Assembly: GCA_902781045.1 (NCBI GenBank)
Contig: CACZHT010000008.1
Span: forward strand, 1-64,000
Length of the DNA: 64,000 bases
DNA from: an uncultured Bacteroidales bacterium
GTDB taxonomy: Bacteria > Bacteroidota > Bacteroidia > Bacteroidales > Muribaculaceae
Direction: 5' to 3'
The first letter of the stretch is position 1. The number at the start of each line of letters is the position of its first letter. Below, piece after piece: positions 53,238 through 62,383 of the stretch. The notes beneath the pieces are model-generated. The model was not told where the DNA came from and made no database searches. It saw nothing but the letters and a program-made list of their open reading frames with translations. The translations under genes and the position numbers were made by a program.

Positions 53238-53325
53238 CAAAGATAGTGAAAAATCCGATTATAACCAAGAAATTTCTAGAAAATTTACGATTATATTCTG
53301 AAATTTTACGTAAAATTTCAGAATA
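53238..53325 (-). promoter_or_regulatory. Promoter and 32-bp palindrome upstream of the DUF4143 ATPase gene
   Basis: Minus-strand TATCTTTG (53238-53245) is a -7 element, 28 bases before the start codon. A perfect 32-bp palindrome (half TATTCTGAAATTTTAC) lies at 53294-53325, about 50 bases further upstream, and a half-site-like GAAATTTCTAGAAAATTTACG occurs at 53268-53289. Confidence 0.6.
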
Positions 53326-53373
53326 CCCATCAATGCACTGCATTCTTCTCTCACGCCGATGCCGCGGATTATT

Positions 53374-53503
53374 AGACAGAAGTACATAAGGACATGGGAT
53401 TTCAAGGATGATTTTTGCCCTGTGGATAGGGGAGAGCGGTAGACAAAGTACATAAGTACCCTTTTGTTCTTGGAACAAGACCTGTCCTCTTGTTCTTATG
53501 TCT
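53374..53503. repeat. ACATAAG hairpin repeat, long form
   Basis: A 130-base unit, AGACAGAAGTACATAAGGAC to TCTTGTTCTTATGTCT, nearly identical to the copy at 50578. Confidence 0.9.
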
Positions 53504-53524
53504 TTATTTTTCACGTGGATTATT

Positions 53525-53655
53525 AGACAGAAGAACATAAGGACATGGGATTTCAAGGATGGTTTCTTGCCCTGTGGATAGGGGAGAGCGGTAGACAAAG
53601 GACATAAGTGCCCTTTTGTTCTTGGAGCAAGATCTGTCCTCTTGTTCTTATGTCT
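53525..53655. repeat. ACATAAG hairpin repeat, long form
   Basis: A 131-base unit in tandem with the preceding one, ending 16 bases before the stop codon of the AraC-type gene. It may serve as that gene's terminator. Confidence 0.9.
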
Positions 53656-53671
53656 TTTTCTTTGGACCAAA

Positions 53672-55357
53672 TCAATCGGGGGAATCGGCGGGAGGTTGTG
53701 TGGCACGTTGCTTGCGGTAGGCATTGGGGGTGAGGCCAGTGAACTTCTTGAAGTTGGTGACAAAGTTGGGGTAGGAACCGAACCCAACGCTCTGGGCGAT
53801 GGCCTGGACTGTGTATTGGCCATAGTGCTCGGGGTCGTTGATGCGGCGGCACGCCTCACGTATGCGGTACTCATTGACGATGTTGGGGAACGACTGGTGG
53901 TAATGCCCGTTGAGTGCTTGCGACACATAGTTCTTCGACGTGGCATCGACCAGTTCGGTCAGCCGTTCGAGCGAGAAGTCGTTGTCATAGATTTCCTCGC
54001 TGGTCTCCATGACGTAGAGGATGCGGTGCAGCAAGTCGCTCTGTTCGCCCTCTTCGACTTGATGCGACTGATACTTGGTTGTTTGCTGTTGCTCAATGAT
54101 TTGCTGCCGTCGCTCCTCTTCAGCAGCCAACAGGGCCAAGTTGTTCTCATAGAGTTTGCGGTTCTTCTCCTGTTCCTGCTTGTATTTGCGCCACAGCAGA
54201 TAGAGGAAGGCCAACACAACTAGCACCAGTGCAGCTATGCTCCACGCAATAATCTTAGTGATGCGCTGCCGTGTATTCAACTCTTGCACTTCGGCGTTGA
54301 TCTCGTCAATCTGGAATAGGAACTCGGCCTGCCTGGCATCCATCAACTTGTTCTGGTTGAGCATGATGTCTTTCTCGCGCAAGGCAAGCAACTCGTAGTG
54401 GTCGCCAGTAACTGAATCTCGAGCAATCTCATGATAATAATTGGCCAGTGCCTGATAGGCAACGCGTTGCAGCTCATGATTGCCAGCCGTCTCACTTTGT
54501 TGGGCTACATCATCAAGGATGTCCAGCATTTCTTGGTATCGGTGCATCTCGAACAATAATCTGCACATGTCATTCAAGATGCCATAGGTAAAGCGTTCTT
54601 GGCTTTTCTTGTTTTTATCCGTGCTACAAACATGGTTCAGCACTTGGTTATAGAGCGACAATGCAGTCTCGTAGTTGCCTCGGTTCATCTCTTGTGCTGC
54701 TTTGCAGTAATCATAAACCCATTGAAACCGCTTCATGCTGTCGGGCAATTGATAATTCAGGAACTGACTGATGTCGTTGAGCAGGATTTCATTATTGAGC
54801 TCGGCAGATGCTATGTGGGCAATGTTACTCGCTGAAATGATGACACCCATGGGGTCATTGGCCGCAAGAGTGGCCTCGAATGCGTGATGGTGAAGATTAA
54901 TCGTGTAGTCCGAAACTGTGCCGTCGCCTTTGGTGCCATCATCTATCACGTGGACAATACACAAATTGATGTATGTGGCACCAAGCAGTTTCGGGATGTC
55001 AAATTCCTCGGCAATCTTTTTGGCCTTCAATAGATACCGGTTGGCTTTCTCGTAATCTACAAGGAAATAGGTGTGCATGACCCCTAACTCGTTCAGCGCG
55101 ACCCCTATCCGTCTAAACTCTTCTTTGTCACTCTTGGGCGTGGTATAATATCGGTTTACTACGATGGTATAACACACGAGAGCACTGTCGAGATTGTTAT
55201 CGTCAAAATATCGACGTCCCATGTCACTCAGTTTCTTGGTGGGCAAGTCTTTCCAGATGTCGTAGTTCTTGAGCCGTCCCGTGCCGTCGGCTGTCGCCCC
55301 CAGCCATGGCACGAGCAGCAACATTATGACCGTTATGTGTCTAAAAGCATGTTTCAT
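53672..55357 (-). CDS. TPR-containing AraC-type transcriptional regulator
   Basis: 561 residues. A signal-like N-terminus (VIMLLLVPWLGATA), TPR-like helices in residues ~30-340, one membrane segment (IIAWSIAALVLVVLAFLYLLW) near 375-395, a coiled coil rich in Gln/Glu, and a C-terminal AraC HTH (FSLERLTELVDATSKNYVSQ; TVQAIAQSVGFGSYPNFVTNFKK). This layout places a periplasmic sensor over a cytosolic DNA-binding domain, common in Bacteroidales. Its start overlaps the stop of the AlbA_2 regulator gene by ATGA. Confidence 0.9.
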   Translation of the reverse strand: MKHAFRHITVIMLLLVPWLGATADGTGRLKNYDIWKDLPTKKLSDMGRRYFDDNNLDSALVCYTIVVNRYYTTPKSDKEEFRRIGVALNELGVMHTYFLVDYEKANRYLLKAKKIAEEFDIPKLLGATYINLCIVHVIDDGTKGDGTVSDYTINLHHHAFEATLAANDPMGVIISASNIAHIASAELNNEILLNDISQFLNYQLPDSMKRFQWVYDYCKAAQEMNRGNYETALSLYNQVLNHVCSTDKNKKSQERFTYGILNDMCRLLFEMHRYQEMLDILDDVAQQSETAGNHELQRVAYQALANYYHEIARDSVTGDHYELLALREKDIMLNQNKLMDARQAEFLFQIDEINAEVQELNTRQRITKIIAWSIAALVLVVLAFLYLLWRKYKQEQEKNRKLYENNLALLAAEEERRQQIIEQQQTTKYQSHQVEEGEQSDLLHRILYVMETSEEIYDNDFSLERLTELVDATSKNYVSQALNGHYHQSFPNIVNEYRIREACRRINDPEHYGQYTVQAIAQSVGFGSYPNFVTNFKKFTGLTPNAYRKQRATQPPADSPD

Positions 55358-56838
55358 TTCTCAAATGGTTTCAGTATGACCCATTTCCCGCTCTTGCGAC
55401 CACCCTCACGAGTTAAGAATCCTTTTTCATAGAGAGATGCGAGTTCTCTCATAAGGGTTCTTTGTGAAAGCCCTGTCTTTTGTGTCAAAATGCTACTTGT
55501 TATAGTATCATTATGGTTGATCAATTCAAGTATAATCTCTTGACGTTCAGATATTTCTTTTATGCCATCTTTTGTGCCATCTTTTATGCCACCAGTAGGT
55601 AAGGGTAGTATGAGTTCCACTTCATCCACCTCAATCTTGTTTCTTAACTCAGGTTTTCCCCAATTGGTGTCTTCCCATGCGTCGACAATCATGGGAAACC
55701 CTGATCCGACATTCTCGCCATAGCCAATCATGCGAAGCATGTTCTGTATTCTTGGATTGCGAGCCTTGGAAATACCTCCTTGATAAATCTGTTCGATGGG
55801 AAGTTTCAACAACCCAGGATTGCGAAAACAAAGACAATCATCATGTTTTTCAATTCGTAGTACTCCTGCATCCATCATTAGGTCGGCATGTATGATGGAA
55901 TTAGTAAAAGCCTCACGAACAGCCTTGTGTTGAGGTGTGTCATCGACACGCTGCAATCCCTCCATGCGGAACGGCCTGGGGAGGTCAAAAGTCATTTTAG
56001 GCAACACAATGCTGAAAAACTGGTACAAATTGTTTTCCCAACGACCGTCATAAGTCAAGCGATCGCTGTAACGTTCTTCGCCGATGAGATTACAAAAGTT
56101 GATATAGTCCATTCGGAAGTTGTCGAAACGTTCCCTCACAGGCAATCCTTTGCCGAACATCATGAGGCCTGCTACTGACAAGCCTTCTCTGCCATTCTCG
56201 CGGTCAACGATAAATCCGCCAAGGTTGCGAAGAAACGATTTGTCATCCACCTCATTCCACACATGGCCATCGTTCCAAAAGCGGAATAGGGTGCGATAAC
56301 GATGCAGAGAGTCAAGGTCAATATCGTCCATGCCATAATGCTCAAGAATGATGCCATCGTTCCCGTCCTCAAATGAGTCACGAATCATGGCTCTCACCTG
56401 TCGTTCAGAACAGCGAAAGTCTCCTTCATGATTCCTACGGTAAGTACCCTTGTAGACATTCTCATTTAAATAGATGGGTTTCAGTTGCCAGTCGGCTTGC
56501 GGCACATGAATGCACACTATCTGTATACCATCCACATTCACAATCTCAACATCACTTTCTGTGAGTATGTTCTCGCTGACTTTTGCGCTATGGAGTGTGT
56601 TCCAGAAGTCGATGACAATCTTGTTCGCATCATCGACTCCTGTTAAATGGAAACGCTTCCGTACGTCTTTCTCACTGCGGTTTTCATCGACACCTAGCAA
56701 TAAATAGCCACCCATCGTATTGGCAAATGCCGAATAGGTTTCCCATACAGACTTCGGTACTTCGGCCTTAGCCCGTTTGCATTCCAGCGACACCTGCTCG
56801 CCATTCGCCAGCAGATTGAATATGTCTTGTATGGTCAT
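55354..56838 (-). CDS. AlbA_2-type ATP-binding transcriptional regulator
   Basis: 494 residues. N-terminal AlbA_2 domain (GEQVSLECKRAKAEVPKS ... ANTMGGYLLLGVDEN), a central HATPase_c_4-like region (HKAVREAFTNSIIHADLM, YGENVGSGFPMI), and a C-terminal winged helix (ITSSILTQKTGLSQRTLMRELASL). DNA- or RNA-binding regulator; signal unknown. Operon partner of the AraC-type gene. Confidence 0.85.
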   Translation of the reverse strand: MTIQDIFNLLANGEQVSLECKRAKAEVPKSVWETYSAFANTMGGYLLLGVDENRSEKDVRKRFHLTGVDDANKIVIDFWNTLHSAKVSENILTESDVEIVNVDGIQIVCIHVPQADWQLKPIYLNENVYKGTYRRNHEGDFRCSERQVRAMIRDSFEDGNDGIILEHYGMDDIDLDSLHRYRTLFRFWNDGHVWNEVDDKSFLRNLGGFIVDRENGREGLSVAGLMMFGKGLPVRERFDNFRMDYINFCNLIGEERYSDRLTYDGRWENNLYQFFSIVLPKMTFDLPRPFRMEGLQRVDDTPQHKAVREAFTNSIIHADLMMDAGVLRIEKHDDCLCFRNPGLLKLPIEQIYQGGISKARNPRIQNMLRMIGYGENVGSGFPMIVDAWEDTNWGKPELRNKIEVDEVELILPLPTGGIKDGTKDGIKEISERQEIILELINHNDTITSSILTQKTGLSQRTLMRELASLYEKGFLTREGGRKSGKWVILKPFEK

Positions 56839-56951
56839 ACGTTATCTGTGTTTTATTTCTGCAACCAATGGCAGTTGCTTGATATTCACACGCACAGCGT
56901 GGCTAAGTTGGATTGCAAAACATGCGCAATGAGTAACCTGCCGGAGGGGTT

Positions 56952-59351
56952 TTAGCGGCGGCGCTTGTTGCTGCTGCGTGACTTGCCGCTGCGGCCGCGC
57001 TTGGTGCCACGCTTGCCTCCGCCCTCGACGACATCGCGGCGGGTCGAGTTGCCGCGATGACCGCGCTTCTGGCGGCGCGAGGCACTGCCGCCCTCGTGCT
57101 CGGCACGACGCTTGTCGTCGCGCGACATGCGGGCCAGTACGCCGGCATTCTGCTCGGTGATGGGCTCGCGGTCGATGCGGTGTGTGCCGGCGGGATGCTT
57201 GTCGTCGACCACGACAAAGTCGAGCTGCTTGGTGATGAGATTGGCACGTGCCACCTGGATGGTGATGGGGTCGCCCAGCTGGAATGCCTTGCGGCTGCGG
57301 CGGCCGCGCACCAGATAGTTGCGCTCGTCGTACTCATAGAAGTCATCGTCCAGGTCGCGGATGGGCACCATGCCCTCGCAGTGCGTCTCGTCGACCTCGA
57401 CGTAGATGCCCCACTCGGTCACACCCGAGATGTGGCCGGCGAAGACTTCGCCCAGACGGTCGCCCATAAACTCGACGGCCTTGTACTTGATAGAGGCTCG
57501 CTCGGCCTGAGCCGCCAGGGCCTCCTGGCTGCTGCAGTGCTGGCACTCCTGCTCGAGCTGCTCCAGATTGGCGCTGCGGCTGCCCTTGACAGCATAGCGG
57601 TCGAGCAGGCGGTGCACCATCATGTCGGGATAGCGGCGAATGGGCGAGGTGAAGTGGGTGTAGTAGTCAAATGCCAGGCCATAATGCCCGATGTTGGTGG
57701 CCGAGTAGACGGCCTTGGCCATCGAGCGGATGGCCAGGATGGCCAGCAACTGCTCCTCGGGCTGGCCGGCGGCCTTCTCGAGCATGCGGTTGATGCTCTT
57801 GTTGATGTCACGGGCACTGCCTGTGGTCTTGATCTTATAGCCAAAGTGGGCGGCCACCTCGGCCAGGTTGCCCAGCTTCTCGGCATCGGGCGACTCGTGC
57901 ACACGGTAGACAAATGCCTTGGCCTTCTTGCTGGGCGGCACTTTGCCGATGTGGGCGGCGACGGTGCGGTTGGCCAGCAGCATGAACTCCTCGATGAGCT
58001 GGTTGGCCTCGAGCGACACATGTGGCACCACAGCGATGGGGTGGCCCTGCTCGTCGATGTCAAACTTCAGTTCCTCGCGGTTGAACGCCACCGAGCCGCC
58101 CTCGTCGAAGCGGCGTGCCCTGAGCTTCTGTGCCAGATCGTTGAGCGTCAGTATCTCGTCCTTGAGGTCGCCCTGGCCGGTCTCGATGATGCGCTGCGCC
58201 TCGTCGTAGTCAAAGCGGCGGTTGCTGCGGATGACCGTGTGGCAGATGTCGTATTTCTTGACCTTGGCATCGGGGGTCATCTCGAAGATGACCGAGTGGG
58301 TGAGCTTATCCTCGTCGGCACGCAGCGAGCAGATGTCGTTGCACAGCCGCTCGGGCAGCATCGGGATGGTGCGGTCCACCAGATAGACCGACGTGGCACG
58401 CTCGCGGGCCTCGCGGTCGATGACGGTGTTGGGGGTGACATAGTGGGTCACATCGGCGATGTGTACGCCAATCTCCCAGTTGCCATTCTCGAGCTTCTCA
58501 ATCGACAGGGCGTCGTCGAAGTCCTTGGCATCGGCGGGGTCGATGGTGAACGTGGTCACCCCGCGCATGTCGCGGCGGCGAGCTACCTCGTCGTCGGTGA
58601 TGCCCGGCTCCAGTCGGTTGGCCGCGCGTTCGACGTTTTCGGGATACTTGTAGGGCAACCCAAATTCGGCCAGAATGGCATGAATCTCGGCATTGTTCTC
58701 GCCGGCGCGTCCCAGCACGTCGACCACCTCGCCGATGGGGCTGTTGGCGTCTTGTGGCCACTCGATGATGCGTGCCACCACCTTGTCACCCGTCTGCCCA
58801 CCCTCGAGCTTGTCGAGCGGGATGAAGATGTCAGTGGCCAGAAACTTGCTGTCCACCACCAGATGGGCAAAGTATTTCTTGACTTGCAGTGTGCCGGTGA
58901 ACACTTGCTCGTTGCGCTCCAGGATTTGGATGACCTCGGCCTCAGGTTCCAGGCCCATGCGTGCCGCGCTGATGTGCACGCGCACGCGGTCGCCGTGCAG
59001 GGCGTGCATCGAGTTGCGCTCGGCCACCATGATGGGTTTGCCATCGGCGGCACCGATGTCCACGCTGTTCTTGCCGTTGCTGCGGCGGATGAATGTGCCC
59101 TCGGCCACCATCGAGCGTCCGGCGGCCTTGTAGCGTCCCATGCCCTCCTCGACGACAAAGCCGTCGACGGCCAGTTGTTCCAGAATCTCGACGATGATGG
59201 CGCGCTGCTTGGGGGTCTTGGCACCCACGGCGGCACTCACTTGCTTGTAGTTGAATGCGGCACCCTCCTCCTCGTTGAAGAAGGCGATGACGCGGTCTTG
59301 ATATTCACGCAGCTCTTGCTTGAGCGATTTCAGTTTATTCTTTTTTGCCAT
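56952..59351 (-). CDS. rnr: Ribonuclease R
   Basis: 799 residues. 3'-5' exoribonuclease that degrades structured RNA. Cold-shock domains at ~80-230, the RNB catalytic domain with DPADAKDFDDALSI (the Asp cluster) near 280, and an S1 domain at about 635-725 (GDRLGEVFAGHISGVTEWGIY). The C-terminus is a very basic Arg/Lys/Gly tail (KRGTKRGRSGKSRSSNKRRR), as in many Bacteroidetes RNase R. Its promoter is at 59383-59390. Confidence 0.93.
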   Translation of the reverse strand: MAKKNKLKSLKQELREYQDRVIAFFNEEEGAAFNYKQVSAAVGAKTPKQRAIIVEILEQLAVDGFVVEEGMGRYKAAGRSMVAEGTFIRRSNGKNSVDIGAADGKPIMVAERNSMHALHGDRVRVHISAARMGLEPEAEVIQILERNEQVFTGTLQVKKYFAHLVVDSKFLATDIFIPLDKLEGGQTGDKVVARIIEWPQDANSPIGEVVDVLGRAGENNAEIHAILAEFGLPYKYPENVERAANRLEPGITDDEVARRRDMRGVTTFTIDPADAKDFDDALSIEKLENGNWEIGVHIADVTHYVTPNTVIDREARERATSVYLVDRTIPMLPERLCNDICSLRADEDKLTHSVIFEMTPDAKVKKYDICHTVIRSNRRFDYDEAQRIIETGQGDLKDEILTLNDLAQKLRARRFDEGGSVAFNREELKFDIDEQGHPIAVVPHVSLEANQLIEEFMLLANRTVAAHIGKVPPSKKAKAFVYRVHESPDAEKLGNLAEVAAHFGYKIKTTGSARDINKSINRMLEKAAGQPEEQLLAILAIRSMAKAVYSATNIGHYGLAFDYYTHFTSPIRRYPDMMVHRLLDRYAVKGSRSANLEQLEQECQHCSSQEALAAQAERASIKYKAVEFMGDRLGEVFAGHISGVTEWGIYVEVDETHCEGMVPIRDLDDDFYEYDERNYLVRGRRSRKAFQLGDPITIQVARANLITKQLDFVVVDDKHPAGTHRIDREPITEQNAGVLARMSRDDKRRAEHEGGSASRRQKRGHRGNSTRRDVVEGGGKRGTKRGRSGKSRSSNKRRR

Positions 59352-59382
59352 AGTTGATGCGATAGTTTTTCAAATGAATTTT

Positions 59383-59390
59383 CAAAATTA
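59383..59390 (-). promoter_or_regulatory. Promoter of rnr
   Basis: Minus-strand TAATTTTG matches TAnnTTTG, with TTTG about 22 bases upstream (near 59413). It is divergent from the promoter at 59455. Confidence 0.6.
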
Positions 59391-59454
59391 GCACTTTTGC
59401 GCCATATAACCGCAAAAAAACGCCCACTTTTGTTCAAAATCCAAAATTTTTAAC

Positions 59455-59462
59455 TACCTTTG
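59455..59462 (+). promoter_or_regulatory. Promoter of the 255-aa lipoprotein gene
   Basis: TACCTTTG with TTTG at 59429-59432, 22 bases upstream. The start ATG at 59480 follows within ~12 nt of the predicted start site. Confidence 0.7.
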
Positions 59463-59479
59463 GCAAAAATTACTGCATT

Positions 59480-60247
59480 ATGAAAACTGTTAAAATGATT
59501 CTATGGACGGTCGTGGCCATGATGGCTGTGGGCTGCCAAGCCAATGAGAACAAGGTTGCGGCAAGTGCCGCCCAGAGTGTGCCATCGCCTGCACCCACCA
59601 GTCAGACGGCCATTCGTCAACGTGTCGAGCAGATGATGCAGGTCGAGTATGAACACTACGACCAGATTCTCTCGACGGGCCTGCAAAAGGCTCTGGACCA
59701 TGCTTATAGCATCTACAATATCAGCGAGAACGACACATACGTGGGCTTTGCGTGGAATGCCAATGTGTTGGACGTGTGCGGCGACAAGGAGCCGGAGGTG
59801 AAGATTGGCGACATCAAGGTGGTCGATGACAACCATGCCAAGGTTGATATGCGTTATCTTGACAAGCCGTGCTACGACATTCTATATGTGCTCTACTTGG
59901 TGTGGGAGAATGACAACTGGATGATTGATGATGTCGAATATCCCGACACGGAAGAGGAAGGCTGGGGCAATCTGCTCAGTCAGTGTAACACCTACTATAA
60001 TATGATGGTCGAGGCCTACAAGACCGATCCCGCCCAAGACATCCTTGAGAACATGCTCTCGATGGAGCCCAGCGAGGAGAACTACACCGACCCGGGTACC
60101 ATCTACTACAATAACCCCAAAGAGGTGCAGCACCTCATCGACCAGATGAGCAAAAGCCTCGAGTTGTTCAAGAAGAATCCGGGCTACAAGCCTGCCATGG
60201 GCAAGCAGATCAACGACATGATTGCCCGCATCCGCAAGCACCTCTGA
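59480..60247 (+). CDS. Lipoprotein, DUF3828-like (255 aa)
   Basis: Signal peptide with lipobox (VAMMAVGC, Cys at 19), then a Ser/Pro-rich linker and a compact domain with strands and helices (VKIGDIKVVDDNHAKVDMRY, YVLYLVWENDNWMIDDVEY) like DUF3828/NTF2-type folds. It should be an outer- or inner-membrane lipoprotein facing the periplasm. Function unknown. A bidirectional terminator follows. Confidence 0.65.
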   Translation: MKTVKMILWTVVAMMAVGCQANENKVAASAAQSVPSPAPTSQTAIRQRVEQMMQVEYEHYDQILSTGLQKALDHAYSIYNISENDTYVGFAWNANVLDVCGDKEPEVKIGDIKVVDDNHAKVDMRYLDKPCYDILYVLYLVWENDNWMIDDVEYPDTEEEGWGNLLSQCNTYYNMMVEAYKTDPAQDILENMLSMEPSEENYTDPGTIYYNNPKEVQHLIDQMSKSLELFKKNPGYKPAMGKQINDMIARIRKHL

Positions 60248-60269
60248 TTTAATTCATAATTCACAATTT

Positions 60270-60302
60270 ATAATGGGCTCCGCCATCGGCGGAGCCCATT
60301 AT
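60270..60302. terminator. Bidirectional terminator in A/T-rich repeats
   Basis: ATAATGGGCTCCGCC, loop ATC, GGCGGAGCCCATTAT form a perfect 15-bp stem between the convergent lipoprotein and NagB-LmbE genes. Both flanks consist of AATTCATAATTCACAATTT-type words which extend the stem imperfectly. Confidence 0.9.
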
Positions 60303-60319
60303 GAATTATGAATTATAAA

Positions 60320-62320
60320 TTACAAGGGGTCTTTGAGCGGGTGGTACTGGACAAACGCCTCGATGGCCTCGTAGCTGGCCAGGCCCAGGCGGCTGTAGGT
60401 GTCGGCCAGGGCGCGGTTGCGGTCGATGGATTGCTCCCAGCTGAGCTTGTCGTCGTCATCGCTCTCGCGGATGGGTGCGTCATGGATTTGCGACTGATGC
60501 TTGAGGATGGCGTCGCGCTTGACGCGGAACTCCTCAGGACTCATGGGCACAGCCATCTCCACCTGATCCACGTCCCATTGTCCCCACTGACCGCGATAGA
60601 GCCACACCCAGCAGGCGTCGGTCCATGGCTCATGCTTGAGTTGCTCGATGGCCATGAGCACTGCGTCGGCAGCAGGTACATGGGTGCCGTATGGGTCACT
60701 CAAACCATCGGCGACAAAGATCTGGTGAGGCTTGATGCGTTCAATCAGCTCGCGTGCGATGGCCACGTCCTGGTCGGTGACGCGACCGTTTCCGAATGGC
60801 TCTCTGGTGAAGAACGGCATGTTCAGCTCATAGATTTGCTCGGGTTTGACTCCCAGATAAGAGCACGACATGATGCCCTCGCAGGCAAAGATTTGCCCCT
60901 TGAGATATCGCACGTCAGCCGAGTCGGCATCGCCTGGTGCCTTGTCGACGATGGCTTGGCGGATGCGAGAAGTCAGGTCGGTCTGCGCATTGTCGCTCAT
61001 GCCGTAGTGGCATGCTACCTTCTCGCTCAGCATTATGGTGCGCAACAGGTCTTCGTCGGCCACGGCCACATCGCCGCAGGTCTCAAAGGCGATGTGCACA
61101 TCGTGGCCCTGCTGCACCAGGCGGCGCACCGTGCCGCCCATCGACACCACGGCATCGTCGGGGTGAGGGCTGAACACAAGCACACGCTTGGGGTAGGGGG
61201 CGGCACGCTCGGGGCGGTGAGTGTCATCGGCATTGGGCTTGCCTCCGGGCCAGCCGGTGATGGTGTGCTGCATGACGTTGAAAATCTTGATGTTCACCTC
61301 GTAGGCCGAGCCATAGATGGCCACCAGCTCGCTCAGACCATTGTCGTTGTAGTCCTTGTTGGTGAGTTTGAGGATGGGCTTGCCGGTCTGCTGGCACAGC
61401 CACACGATGGCGCGGCGGATGAGGTAGTCGGTCCATTCACACGAGGTCACACGCCACGGATAGTTGATGCGCGTCAGCCTTGTCGCCGCCTCAAGGTCAG
61501 CGACAATCTCGGCACTGTGGTGCAGCTGCAAGAAGCTGGCCGGTGCCTGGTCGGTCATGCGTCCCTCGACGGTGGCATGCAGTGCCGGTGCGCTGTCTTC
61601 GCCCCAGGCCACAGCGATGATGTGCCGTGCAGCCAGAAGGTTGTTCAAGCCCAAGGTGACGGCGGTGCGCGGGGCATGCTCGCGCTGGAAGGCTTCGGCC
61701 ACACGCACACGCGAGTCGTCGCTCAGCATCATCAGGCGGCAGGTCGAGTTGCTGGGCGACCCGGGCTCGTTGAATGCCAGCGAGGCGACCTTGGTGAGCT
61801 CGCACACCACCAGGTCTAGTCCGCCATATTCGCTGATCTCGGCCTCGTAGGCCTTGCACAGCTGGTGCACATTCTCCTGTGTGGCCTGCTGGCTGAAGGT
61901 GTGGATGTTGGAGGGGTCGATGTCCACCTTGTTGAACAAGTGCCGCTTGAGCCTGACAAACGTGCTCTGCTCATCGCCCTTGACCACTCCGAAGCCCAGT
62001 TCGCTGATGTTGAAGGCGATGACGTTGGCAAGGCTCACCTTGTCGGCAAAATATAGCTTGACGATTTCGTCATAGACCTTGAGTGCGCACTTGCCGGCAC
62101 CAAGTCCGATGACGCATTGCCCCTTCTGCTGCACGCACTCTTCGATGAGTTGAGCCATGCGCAATGCGGCTTGCGCGGCACCTTCGTCGCTGTTCTCGAC
62201 GATGCGGGTGCCCACTTTCTCAAACCGTGTGAGTGAGGCTAACTCCAGCTCGCTCTCGGGCTGGTAATACCGCCGTGACACCTGGTCCAGACGGATGTGT
62301 GAGCTGAGTTCTGTCTTCAT
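60320..62320 (-). CDS. NagB-like / LmbE (PIG-L) fusion protein
   Basis: 666 residues. Residues ~25-285 have the NagB (glucosamine-6-phosphate deaminase) fold, residues ~375-600 a PIG-L/LmbE deacetylase domain (SPHPDDAVVSMGGT, DGLSDPYGTH). The fusion is normal in Bacteroidales, but the NagB active-site loops are altered: GLGAGKCAL at 72-80 (usually a Gly-Ser/Thr phosphate loop), FNISELG at 103-109 (usually DEY) and CELTKVASLAFNEP at 173-186 (usually GxxGHIxFNEP). The deacetylase half keeps its zinc-binding PHPDD. So the protein may be a sugar deacetylase with a non-catalytic or re-purposed NagB domain. Confidence 0.85.
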   Translation of the reverse strand: MKTELSSHIRLDQVSRRYYQPESELELASLTRFEKVGTRIVENSDEGAAQAALRMAQLIEECVQQKGQCVIGLGAGKCALKVYDEIVKLYFADKVSLANVIAFNISELGFGVVKGDEQSTFVRLKRHLFNKVDIDPSNIHTFSQQATQENVHQLCKAYEAEISEYGGLDLVVCELTKVASLAFNEPGSPSNSTCRLMMLSDDSRVRVAEAFQREHAPRTAVTLGLNNLLAARHIIAVAWGEDSAPALHATVEGRMTDQAPASFLQLHHSAEIVADLEAATRLTRINYPWRVTSCEWTDYLIRRAIVWLCQQTGKPILKLTNKDYNDNGLSELVAIYGSAYEVNIKIFNVMQHTITGWPGGKPNADDTHRPERAAPYPKRVLVFSPHPDDAVVSMGGTVRRLVQQGHDVHIAFETCGDVAVADEDLLRTIMLSEKVACHYGMSDNAQTDLTSRIRQAIVDKAPGDADSADVRYLKGQIFACEGIMSCSYLGVKPEQIYELNMPFFTREPFGNGRVTDQDVAIARELIERIKPHQIFVADGLSDPYGTHVPAADAVLMAIEQLKHEPWTDACWVWLYRGQWGQWDVDQVEMAVPMSPEEFRVKRDAILKHQSQIHDAPIRESDDDDKLSWEQSIDRNRALADTYSRLGLASYEAIEAFVQYHPLKDPL

Positions 62321-62383
62321 TTTTTCAGTCTATTTTTTCCCTAAATGTTTATCCTTAACTTTCTAAAGCAGTGGTGTCGTGAT

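Noticed and set aside
50578-53655. CRISPR array interpretation of the hairpin repeats
   Set aside because: Copies are 70-131 bp, hairpin-forming, irregularly spaced and separated by genes; there are no uniform spacers or cas genes.
53152-53946. A 264-residue minus-strand frame and shorter ones around 53.2-53.9 kb
   Set aside because: They run through three repeat copies and the promoter of the ATPase gene, and overlap the AraC-type gene in another frame.
57057-59357. A 766-residue plus-strand frame opposite rnr
   Set aside because: Antisense shadow of a G/C-rich conserved gene; no recognisable domain.
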